Shown in pieces: positions 1 to 5,357 of a DNA stretch of 6,720 nt. Within the stretch, counting starts at the first letter, position 1. Every line of letters starts with the position of its first letter. Under the pieces are notes generated by a model. The model was not told the DNA's origin. It saw only the letters and a program-made list of their open reading frames with translations, and searched no databases. The stretch is from Nitrospira sp. UBA6909 (GTDB lineage Bacteria; Nitrospirota; Nitrospiria; Nitrospirales; Nitrospiraceae): positions 1 to 6,720 of the forward strand of contig DKBD01000237.1 in NCBI GenBank assembly GCA_002451055.1, written 5' to 3'. Position numbers and translations under genes: made by a program.

Positions 1-1088
1 TCGTAGGCAACGGCGCTTCTCCGCTGCCTGATAATCCGGCCCGCCGACAGACCGTGAGGGGTCAGGGGTAAGGAGCGAGGAGTGGTGCCATAGGGAAGCG
101 GAATCGATACCGACCGGTTACCAGCCGTAAGCTTCCATGATGCCTCCGCTGCCTCATCGATGATGTCCCAATGGACCGCGTGCTCAGGGCTCAACCGATT
201 GGCTTTCCCATGCCAGCTGCCACCGGCTAATTCCCGTACGATCATTGAATCGAGACACAGCGGCACTTCTACTCCCCCGCCTTTCACGTTTACCGTTTCA
301 CCTTTCACCTCCCCAGCAGGCCAGATCACTGCCAGACAGTCCGGATGTTCCGGCTCAGCATCCGCAAAATCCTCCCTCCGGTTCGTGCCCAACAATAACG
401 CGACGGTATTCTGGTCCAGACCATCCAGCAAGATCACACTCCAGCCGAGCGTCGCAGCGGCAATCCGCGCCGTTCCAACCGCATGACCCACATCATGATT
501 GCAGTACCGAAAGGCCCGCTCGCCATACTTCCAAGCTTCCCGCCAATGTACGGAAGTCAGGCCGAAGAGAAAGGCACCGGCAGGAAATGAAGCCAGTAGC
601 GTGGCCAGTTGGTCCACCGGGAAGTCTGCGCGCTGTTCCAGGCCATGTTCCTTGGGCGCATAATGATAGAGACCCGGCGTGAGATCCAGGCTCTCGATCT
701 GCGGCACCACGATATAGCCTTCCGTCGGGTGCAAATTGCCTGACGAGGGATTGCTCCGCAACGCCCATTCCGATTGGCCGGCCTTCTTCCAGGCCGACAA
801 GGCCAGGGCAAACTCGAAGAACCGAGAGAGCGTTCGCATCGTCACAGGCTGGGATGGAACGGCCCCGCGCTCATAGATGGCCGCATATAATGGTGAGGCA
901 GGATCTTCTTCCGGCGTCAGCAGAGGGAGCGGAATCAGCTCGGCGCCCTCGAACCGCCGAAAGGGATCAGGCTGGTTGACCCAATCGAGAAACCCCGACG
1001 ACCGGGCATAGTGACCGTACTGGTGCTTCGTCCTGACGTGGTACTGTATGACCCGATCGACAGGATCATCTGAGAGTGGTTCATCCAT
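1..1088 (-). CDS. SagB/ThcOx-type nitroreductase-family protein, 3' end outside window (partial)
   Basis: Open on the minus strand from ATG at 1088 to the window edge, 362 codons without a stop. The N-terminal part has HQYGHYARSSGFLDW (about residues 22-36), then PDPFRRFEGAE, and RSNPSSGNLHPTEGY at about 111-125. This pattern is typical of the first domain of SagB/ThcOx-like FMN enzymes. The segment WHGKANRLSPEH, then IIRQRRSAVAY at 352-362, marks the start of a second nitroreductase-type domain, so the full protein should be a tandem-domain form of roughly 500 residues or more. Family members oxidise azolines in peptide maturation or act as free-standing flavin dehydrogenases. No peptide-maturation partner is visible here, so the substrate is unknown. 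An in-frame stop (TAA, 1109-1107) upstream makes 1088 the first available ATG. I see no Shine-Dalgarno sequence. Two heptamer repeat tracts are translated within linkers (residues 261-270 and about 334-346). Confidence 0.85.
   Translation of the reverse strand, partial: MDEPLSDDPVDRVIQYHVRTKHQYGHYARSSGFLDWVNQPDPFRRFEGAELIPLPLLTPEEDPASPLYAAIYERGAVPSQPVTMRTLSRFFEFALALSAWKKAGQSEWALRSNPSSGNLHPTEGYIVVPQIESLDLTPGLYHYAPKEHGLEQRADFPVDQLATLLASFPAGAFLFGLTSVHWREAWKYGERAFRYCNHDVGHAVGTARIAAATLGWSVILLDGLDQNTVALLLGTNRREDFADAEPEHPDCLAVIWPAGEVKGETVNVKGGGVEVPLCLDSMIVRELAGGSWHGKANRLSPEHAVHWDIIDEAAEASWKLTAGNRSVSIPLPYGTTPRSLPLTPHGLSAGRIIRQRRSAVAY
54..88. repeat. Degenerate heptamer repeat inside the nitroreductase gene (5 units)
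   Basis: The plus strand reads as consecutive 7-mers: GTGAGGG, GTCAGGG, GTAAGGA, GCGAGGA, GTGGTGC. On the coding (minus) strand the tract encodes a Thr/Pro/Leu-rich stretch just before the second-domain motif IIRQRRS. The total of 35 bp is not a multiple of three, so any gain or loss of one unit would shift the frame. The period and base pattern match the intergenic tract at 4269-4310. Confidence 0.7.
281..308. repeat. Degenerate heptamer repeat inside the nitroreductase gene (4 units)
   Basis: The plus strand reads CTTTCAC, GTTTACC, GTTTCAC, CTTTCAC. On the coding strand this is GTGAAAG-like units that encode about VKGETVNVKG (residues 261-270), a low-complexity linker between the first domain and the WHGKANRLSPEH motif. 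The unit count times seven is 28 bp, again not a multiple of three. Confidence 0.65.
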
Positions 1089-1097
1089 ATGTTTAGG

Positions 1098-1119
1098 AAC
1101 AGGGGGTTAGGGGTTAATT
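1098..1119. repeat. Short G-rich GTTAGGG/GTTAATT repeat upstream of the nitroreductase gene
   Basis: Immediately upstream of the minus-strand ATG there is a run containing GTTAGGG (1106-1112) and GTTAATT (1113-1119), preceded by AACAGGG. It shares the GTNAGGG pattern of the tracts at 54-88 and 4269-4310. It occupies the place where a ribosome binding site of the minus-strand gene would be expected. Confidence 0.45.
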
Positions 1120-1194
1120 GCCAGCGCTCATAAAAACCGTGGAGCACCATGGCGTAACAGCCGTGATCCCATTTGAGTCATCGGCGACACCTCG

Positions 1195-1290
1195 CCGAAG
1201 CGTACCCTCCTTCGCCAAGGCTTCGGAGGACGCCCCCGCGCATTCCTCCACGACTTCACAGCCGCGGCTTCCTGCAAAGGCGGGTGAAGG
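1195..1290. repeat. REP-like element with two palindromic arms
   Basis: Arm one holds CCGAAGC (1195-1201) and its exact complement GCTTCGG (1220-1226), with an alternative inner pairing CCTCC/GGAGG (1206-1210 with 1225-1229). Arm two is the segment CCTGCAAAGGCGGGTGAAGG (1271-1290). The arms are related as an imperfect inverted pair: CCTTCGCC (1209-1216) pairs with GGTGAAGG (1283-1290) with one G-U wobble. Translated, the arms give SFAKASED and LPAKAGEG, peptides I recall as spurious products of dispersed palindromic repeats in environmental genomes. That recollection was not checked here. The rest of 1089-1609 shows no convincing gene. Confidence 0.5.
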
Positions 1291-1425
1291 CAGTCTACCG
1301 ATTAAGGAGAATCAATGTAAACACGCCCTGTCTTATGCATCGACTCTGCAACCCTTGCCTAATCGGTTGACCACACTTTTGACGTTAGTTTCAACACAAT
1401 CTTCCTCTCGCCCACCAAGACGGTT

Positions 1426-1454
1426 TTGCCTCTGGCACTCAAAGCGGTTATTAT
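1426..1454 (+). promoter_or_regulatory. Candidate sigma70 promoter for the ATPase operon
   Basis: TTGCCT (1426-1431, 4/6 to the -35 consensus) and TATTAT (1449-1454, 5/6 to the -10 consensus) are separated by exactly 17 bp. Transcription would begin near 1461, giving a leader of about 150 nt before the ATPase ATG that contains the two hairpins at 1502-1563. This is a pattern match only. Confidence 0.35.
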
Positions 1455-1501
1455 CCTTCACTAGGCGAGTTTGGACCCAGGAGCACTGATTCGGCGATGG
1501 C

Positions 1502-1563
1502 TCTCTCGATACCTGCGAGAGAAATTCCCTCGGCGAGAATACTCTTGCACACACTCGCTGAGG
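1502..1563 (+). promoter_or_regulatory. Two consecutive hairpins in the ATPase operon leader
   Basis: Hairpin one: TCTCTCG (1502-1508) pairs perfectly with CGAGAGA (1516-1522) around a 7-nt loop. Hairpin two: CCTCGGCGAG (1528-1537) pairs with CTCGCTGAGG (1554-1563) over 10 bp, with a single G-U, around a 16-nt loop. Neither is followed by a U-run, so they do not look like intrinsic terminators. They lie 47 nt or more before the start codon and could be a regulatory leader, an operator or a small structured RNA. The role is unknown. Confidence 0.45.
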
Positions 1564-1609
1564 AACAAGACAAACCGCGTGGATCCCAACTGACAGAAGA
1601 GAGATCCAG

Positions 1610-2770
1610 ATGAGCGAGAAACGAGCACCACTAAGATTCTCCAACATGCAGTTAAAGAACTGGAAGAATTTTGCCTCCTGCAATGTTGATCTTTCAAACC
1701 GTGTATTCCTCGTTGGGCCGAATGCCGCCGGCAAATCCAACCTCCTCGATGTGTTTCGTTTCTTGCGCGACTTAGCTTCGCCGGGAGGTGGATTCCAGGA
1801 AGCCATCCGTCGCCGAGGAGGCGTGAACGCTATTCGATGCCTGGCTGCCCGCCGGGACCCTACCATTGAACTTCGGGTCACTGTGCAAGCGCGCGAGACA
1901 TCGCCTCGATGGGAGTATGCTTTGGGCTTCAACCAAGACCAACAGCGCCGCGCGCGGATCACCAAAGAAAGTGTACTCCGCAACGGCGAAACGTTACTGG
2001 AGCGGCCAAGCGAAGACGATAAACAAGACCTGGATCGACTCACCCAGACACATCTCGAACAAGTGAATGTCAATCGCTCCTTCCGCGAAGTTGCATCTTT
2101 TTTTGAGTCAATTCGATACCTTCATATCGTTCCGCAACTTGTACGTGAACCGGATCGCTCAGTCGGACGGTCCAATGACCCATTCGGAGGCGACTTTCTT
2201 GAACAGATGGCAAAGACTCAGGAACGAACCCGGATTGCTCGCCTACAGAAAATTCGCGAAGCGCTACGTGTCGCCGTTCCACAGCTTACCGAGATAGAGC
2301 TCTGGCGAGACGATCGCGGCACTCCACACTTAAGGGGGAAGTACGAACATTGGCGGCCACAAGGAGCGTGGCAAACGGAAGAGCAATTCTCCGATGGCAC
2401 GCTTCGTCTCATGGGTCTCTTGTGGGTTGCCATGGAGACCGGTGGCCCACTCCTCCTCGAAGAACCAGAGTTGTCGCTTCATCCGGAAATTGTGCGCTTT
2501 CTGCCACAGATGTTTGCTCGCGTTCAACGACGTACTGGCAGGCAGATCATGCTGAGCACCCACTCTCCAGACCTCCTCCGAGACGAGGGCATTGCACTTC
2601 CCGAAGTCTTGTTGCTACGCCCACGTGCCGAGGGTACGGATGTATCCCCCGCAAATGCCTTCCCAGATATCAAAGATTTGCTCCAAGGTGGATTGACTCT
2701 GGCTGATGCAGTCATCCCGAAAACCCGACCTGAGCAAGCTGAGCAATTGACATTGCTCGGAGACTTGTGA
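1610..2770 (+). CDS. AAA/ABC-class ATPase of the RecF/OLD-like type, first gene of a two-gene cassette
   Basis: A 386-residue protein with a complete ABC-type ATP site. Walker A is GPNAAGKSN at 36-44. The signature-like motif is FSDGTLR at 260-266. Walker B is PLLLEEPELSLHP at 280-292, with E285 as the likely catalytic glutamate. The switch histidine is H318 in STHSPDLL. The N-terminal LKNWKNF before the P-loop is typical of RecF/SMC-like AAA_21 proteins. Between the Walker A and signature motifs lies about 215 residues, too short for a long SMC coiled coil. The protein lacks a C-terminal TOPRIM domain, which seems to be supplied by the next gene, 1 nt downstream. The last residues contain QLTLL (379-383), resembling a sliding-clamp-binding motif. 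Expected role: a cytosolic ATP-driven sensor or DNA-binding engine, probably in phage defence (inference). A weak AGAGAG-type ribosome site precedes the ATG. The DNA appears less GC-biased at third positions than the flanking genes, compatible with transfer. Confidence 0.88.
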   Translation: MSEKRAPLRFSNMQLKNWKNFASCNVDLSNRVFLVGPNAAGKSNLLDVFRFLRDLASPGGGFQEAIRRRGGVNAIRCLAARRDPTIELRVTVQARETSPRWEYALGFNQDQQRRARITKESVLRNGETLLERPSEDDKQDLDRLTQTHLEQVNVNRSFREVASFFESIRYLHIVPQLVREPDRSVGRSNDPFGGDFLEQMAKTQERTRIARLQKIREALRVAVPQLTEIELWRDDRGTPHLRGKYEHWRPQGAWQTEEQFSDGTLRLMGLLWVAMETGGPLLLEEPELSLHPEIVRFLPQMFARVQRRTGRQIMLSTHSPDLLRDEGIALPEVLLLRPRAEGTDVSPANAFPDIKDLLQGGLTLADAVIPKTRPEQAEQLTLLGDL

Positions 2771-2771
2771 A

Positions 2772-3380
2772 ATGTCGAACGGCGTTGTGGTCTCAGCTGC
2801 AGTAGAGGGGGACGTGGACGAGGCGGTGGTGCGCAAGCTCATTGAGCATGTCGGCGCCATGCCCGGCACGATTTACGGCAAGCTAGGCAAAGCCTCACTG
2901 CGGGCTAAGATCGCCGGCTACAACAATGCCGCACGTCATGCACCATGGATTGTCCTCGTCGATCTTGACCGTGATTACGAATGTGCGCCGCCTTTGCTCA
3001 ATACGTGGCTACCAGACCCCTCACCGTTTCTCTGTTTTCGCGTAGCCGTGCGTGAAGTTGAAGCCTGGCTGCTGGCGGATGCACAGCACCTGGCTGATTT
3101 TCTTCGAGTATCTCGAAGTACCGTTCCTGCTCATCCAGAAGAATTGACCAATCCGAAGGTTGCCATGGTCAACCTAGCACGCTCATCACGTAATAAAGCC
3201 ATTCAGGAAGATATGGTTCCCCGTCAAGAAAGTGGACGGCAGGTAGGCCCAGCCTATTCTTCTCGGCTCATAGAATTTATACGCTCTTCCTGGCGACCTC
3301 ATCTCGCGACTCAACGATCCGAAAGCCTGCGACGTGCCCTTATTTGCCTGAGGCGGCTGACAGAGGGGAAGGTCAGATGA
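2772..3380 (+). CDS. TOPRIM-like protein (DUF4276-type), putative nuclease partner of the ATPase
   Basis: A 202-residue protein starting 1 nt after the ATPase stop, so the two are almost certainly co-translated. It shows the acidic pattern of TOPRIM folds: VEGDVDEAVVRKL at 11-23 (E12 followed by G13), then a hydrophobic strand ending in the DxD motif IVLVDLDRD at 60-68 (D64, D66). A further conserved-looking motif, VREVEAWLLAD at 93-103, recalls DUF4276/DUF4435-like proteins found beside AAA ATPases. The C-terminal part (GPAYSSRLIEF) is basic and may touch nucleic acid. In known split systems, such as the AriA/AriB pair of PARIS or the fused OLD nucleases, the TOPRIM part is the effector that cuts nucleic acid when released or activated by the ATPase. 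That role is inferred here; family assignment is from motifs only. The end of the gene overlaps an ATG (ATGA, 3377-3380) that opens the higB remnant. Confidence 0.8.
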   Translation: MSNGVVVSAAVEGDVDEAVVRKLIEHVGAMPGTIYGKLGKASLRAKIAGYNNAARHAPWIVLVDLDRDYECAPPLLNTWLPDPSPFLCFRVAVREVEAWLLADAQHLADFLRVSRSTVPAHPEELTNPKVAMVNLARSSRNKAIQEDMVPRQESGRQVGPAYSSRLIEFIRSSWRPHLATQRSESLRRALICLRRLTEGKVR

Positions 3381-3513
3381 TTCGAGACAATTTCGAGTCT
3401 CTACCGTCCATGCACCTTGACGCAGTCTTAGTCTACATGATTAACCTTCAATACACTGAAATCCAATTTCTGGAAAAGACGCGGATGCCGTGGACTACGA
3501 AGACTATCACTGA
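3377..3513 (+). pseudogene. higB: Remnant of higB toxin, shortened and frameshifted
   Basis: Directly upstream of higA, where the HigB toxin should be, there is only 137 bp from an ATG to the TGA at 3511-3513; an intact HigB of about 92 residues needs about 280 bp. In one frame [10 protein letters not shown] (from 3440) matches the family pattern IN.QYRI.F, and in another frame [15 protein letters not shown] (3478-3513) matches the usual C-terminus GDA.DVEI.DYH. Joining them needs frame changes around 3470-3478. The start MIR...F resembles the HigB N-terminus only weakly. The stop lies 11 nt before higA, as in normal higBA loci. HigB is a RelE-fold ribosome-dependent mRNA interferase; this copy cannot make a functional one. 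A 59-residue open frame (3377-3556) runs through the remnant into higA but looks accidental. Confidence 0.7.
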
Positions 3514-3524
3514 AAGGACCCGTC

Positions 3525-3809
3525 ATGCGTATGCACAATCCTCCTCATCCTGGTGAAGTCATCAAGGCCCTCTGCCTTGCGCCATTGAGGATAACAGTGA
3601 CGCAAGCAGCCGAGGCCCTGGGCATTAGCCGCAAGACCCTCTCGGCTATTCTGAACGGTCGGGCAGGAATTAGCCCAGAAATGGCTGTCCGTCTCTCTAT
3701 TGCCTTCAACACGACGGCTGAAAGCTGGATGAACCAGCAGATTCAGTATGACCTCTGGCATGCAGAACAAGGGTGCAAACGCCTCCGTATCATGAAATTG
3801 TCTGCATAA
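3525..3809 (+). CDS. higA: HigA-family antitoxin, XRE-type DNA-binding protein
   Basis: A 94-residue protein with the hallmark start [13 protein letters not shown] and a helix-turn-helix at about 26-46 ([21 protein letters not shown] region), followed by [12 protein letters not shown] and [13 protein letters not shown]. It matches the HigA antitoxin family over its whole usual length with no visible damage. A GAAAGGA ribosome site (3512-3518) precedes the ATG at a good distance. HigA normally binds HigB and represses its own operon. Since the upstream toxin is broken, this copy is probably an orphan antitoxin or a plain DNA-binding regulator, possibly able to neutralise HigB-type toxins encoded elsewhere (inference). 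Confidence 0.92.
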   Translation: MRMHNPPHPGEVIKALCLAPLRITVTQAAEALGISRKTLSAILNGRAGISPEMAVRLSIAFNTTAESWMNQQIQYDLWHAEQGCKRLRIMKLSA

Positions 3810-3837
3810 ACTATCAACCTATTTCCCACGACTAACC

Positions 3838-4260
3838 ATGCGTTTCGATCCGGCCCTTGCCGCACAGATCGCCTTTCAGGAAGCGGAAACCGAACTCGGG
3901 CCGGATTGGGAGACCGCCGTTGAGTTGGAAGACACATTTTCTTCCAATGCCGGGGCAACGGCTCGGGAGGCCTATGAGAGCCTGCTCGCCCTCTCGGCAC
4001 GCCATCCGAATGCCCGTGCCTTCCACGCCTTTTGCATCTATATCACATGGCAGCAAGCCACGGAGGAAACCATCGCGCATCATTTCGAGACAGGGCTGAG
4101 ATTATGTGAGACATATCTCGCCGCTCTCGACAGGCAAACGGGACCGGACGCTGGACAGATCGAAGAATTGCATGGATCGTTCAGAGCAGGATTAGGACTG
4201 GAGGAAGAGGACGAGTTCCAAGCTGAATTCAAAAAAGACACACCGAAAGGTGGCGACTGA
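3838..4260 (+). CDS. Hypothetical acidic, mostly helical protein
   Basis: I do not recognise this 140-residue protein. It appears mainly alpha-helical with alanine- and glutamate-rich segments, a central aromatic patch (FHAFCIYITWQQA, about 62-74) and an acidic tail (LGLEEEDEFQAEF, about 120-132) ending in a Lys/Gly stretch. There is no signal peptide or membrane segment, so it is probably cytosolic. No good ribosome binding site precedes the ATG, but third-position GC is high and the frame is uninterrupted, in line with a real gene. It follows higA by 28 nt on the same strand, and its helical character would suit a TPR-like or protein-binding role with the downstream TPR protein. That is speculation. 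Confidence 0.7.
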   Translation: MRFDPALAAQIAFQEAETELGPDWETAVELEDTFSSNAGATAREAYESLLALSARHPNARAFHAFCIYITWQQATEETIAHHFETGLRLCETYLAALDRQTGPDAGQIEELHGSFRAGLGLEEEDEFQAEFKKDTPKGGD

Positions 4261-4268
4261 CCCGATCC

Positions 4269-4310
4269 GTGAGGAGTCAGACGTGAGTGCTGAGGACTGA
4301 GTGCTGAGAC
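4269..4310. repeat. Intergenic degenerate heptamer repeat (6 units)
   Basis: Six consecutive 7-mers: GTGAGGA, GTCAGAC, GTGAGTG, CTGAGGA, CTGAGTG, CTGAGAC. The consensus is close to STGAGKR. It lies between the hypothetical gene and the TPR gene and matches in period and pattern the tract at 54-88 inside the nitroreductase gene. Confidence 0.75.
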
Positions 4311-4331
4311 ATTCAGAGCATTAGCACGAGA

Positions 4332-4380
4332 CAAACCAAACAAACTAAACCAACCCACACAAACCAGATAGACCAGACGG
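4332..4380. repeat. AC-rich heptamer-phased repeat
   Basis: A second low-complexity tract in the same spacer. Read in 7-mers from 4332 it gives CAAACCA, AACAAAC, TAAACCA, ACCCACA, CAAACCA, GATAGAC, CAGACGG, with CAAACCA/TAAACCA/CAAACCA recurring every 14 bp. It is strongly purine/pyrimidine skewed (A and C) compared with the neighbouring DNA. I see no promoter or gene in 4261-4415 beyond these repeats. Confidence 0.55.
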
Positions 4381-4415
4381 ACGGTTGACGAATGACGTTC
4401 CAAAGCTGAACGCCC

Positions 4416-5180
4416 ATGGCGGACGATCACAAGCATCGGGCAAGGATTTTTCTCCATCGCGGCGATTTAGCTCACGCCCGCGAGGCATGGGAATCGGCCG
4501 TGACCGAGGATCGCGCTGCCGGCAACCGGCGGGAACTTTCGAACTCACTGGGCAACCTGGGCAACACCTGCGCGTTGATGCAGGACTTCACCGCCGCAGA
4601 GCACTGCTATCGAGAAGTTCTCGACATCCAACGGACAGAACAGAATCAGCACGCCATCGCCCACACGCTTGTCAATCTTGGCAATCTCCATATCGGTGCC
4701 GACCGTCCGGAGAAAGCCAGGCCCTATTATCTTGAGGCACTCGATCTCTTGCGCGAACTCAAGGATGACCGCGCACTCGGCATTTTGTACAACAATCTGG
4801 CGCTGCAAGAGGCACGCGACAGGCAGTGGGAACAGGCGTTGATAGCATTCAGACAAGCCCTCGACTGCCACCGTGCCGTCGGGAATGAAGAGGGATTGGC
4901 GGTGACCTACAGCCAATTGGGGAAGTGCTATCTCGACCAAGGCGATCTTGTCCTGGCTGAACGTTGTCTGAACAACGCCTCAGAGCATTACATCAAGCTG
5001 GGCCAAGAGCCGGCCGAAGCCTCAGTGCTTCGAGTCCTTGCCACAATCTACGAAATCCGCAAGGATCTTGTCGCTGCCAGACGCTGTCTGGAGCGAATCG
5101 TCTCGCTCGATCTGCGTTACCGGCTGCCGGACCACCATGCCGACGCCGCACGCTTGGCAAAGCTCACCAGCCACGACTGA
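4416..5180 (+). CDS. TPR-repeat protein (kinesin-light-chain-type, 40-residue period)
   Basis: A 254-residue protein made almost entirely of tetratricopeptide repeats. The motif LGNLGNT (45-51), VNLGNLH (86-92), NNLALQE (126-132) and SQLGKCY recurs at a 40-residue spacing, each followed by a second helix with AxxxYxxAL-like residues (for example AEHCYREVLDI, ARPYYLEALDL, ALIAFRQALDC, AERCLNNASEH). About six units are present including a divergent first one. The 40-residue period is that of the TPR_12 or kinesin-light-chain class. There is no signal peptide, so it is likely a cytosolic protein-interaction scaffold; its partner is unknown. An in-frame TGA at 4407-4409 rules out an earlier start. 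The ribosome site is poor. Confidence 0.88.
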   Translation: MADDHKHRARIFLHRGDLAHAREAWESAVTEDRAAGNRRELSNSLGNLGNTCALMQDFTAAEHCYREVLDIQRTEQNQHAIAHTLVNLGNLHIGADRPEKARPYYLEALDLLRELKDDRALGILYNNLALQEARDRQWEQALIAFRQALDCHRAVGNEEGLAVTYSQLGKCYLDQGDLVLAERCLNNASEHYIKLGQEPAEASVLRVLATIYEIRKDLVAARRCLERIVSLDLRYRLPDHHADAARLAKLTSHD

Positions 5181-5357
5181 CCTTCACGAGCGCTCCCCCA
5201 GTGTGCTCATCCTCTGTCCAGCATTCCGTCACTTTCCGACAAACCGCAATCGATGAATTACTGGACACTATCCCTACCTCTGCTACCGTTGGCTCGTCAC
5301 TCCGGTTGATCACGTTTTATCTCCGGTAAGCCGACAGGACATTGATTGGGGCGGCCT
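5181..5357. other. Intergenic spacer with no recognised gene
   Basis: 177 bp between the TPR gene and the pagL-like gene. I find no convincing gene, terminator or promoter. A short TCCGG...TCCGG-flanked segment (about 5301-5326) with an AT-rich GTTTTAT core could hold the pagL-like promoter, but no good -35/-10 pair is visible. Confidence 0.4.

Noticed and set aside
160..682. Two overlapping plus-strand open frames
   Set aside because: They are antisense to the nitroreductase coding frame and have Pro/Ser/Arg-rich shadow composition.
1118..1489. Plus-strand open frame of 123 codons in the spacer
   Set aside because: Its translation comes from the REP-like palindromes (FAKASED, PAKAGEG) and non-coding spacer; no ribosome site and no domain.
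1528..1563. Intrinsic terminator
   Set aside because: The stem is strong but no U-run follows on the plus strand, and the minus strand offers only a weak T-stretch.
1333..2073. Long minus-strand open frame (246 codons)
   Set aside because: It lies opposite the ATPase gene, whose motifs are unmistakable, and its translation is low-complexity Arg/Ser-rich with no domain.
3377..3556. A 59-residue small protein starting in the ATGA overlap
   Set aside because: The 4-bp overlap suggests coupling, but the sequence contains out-of-frame HigB pieces and runs through the higA ribosome site and start.
4269..4380. CRISPR array
   Set aside because: The period is 7 bp with degenerate units and no spacers, unlike CRISPR repeats of 23-37 bp.
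5346..5357. TTG start adding four residues to the PagL-like protein
   Set aside because: The ATG at 5358 places the signal peptide at the very N-terminus in the normal way.
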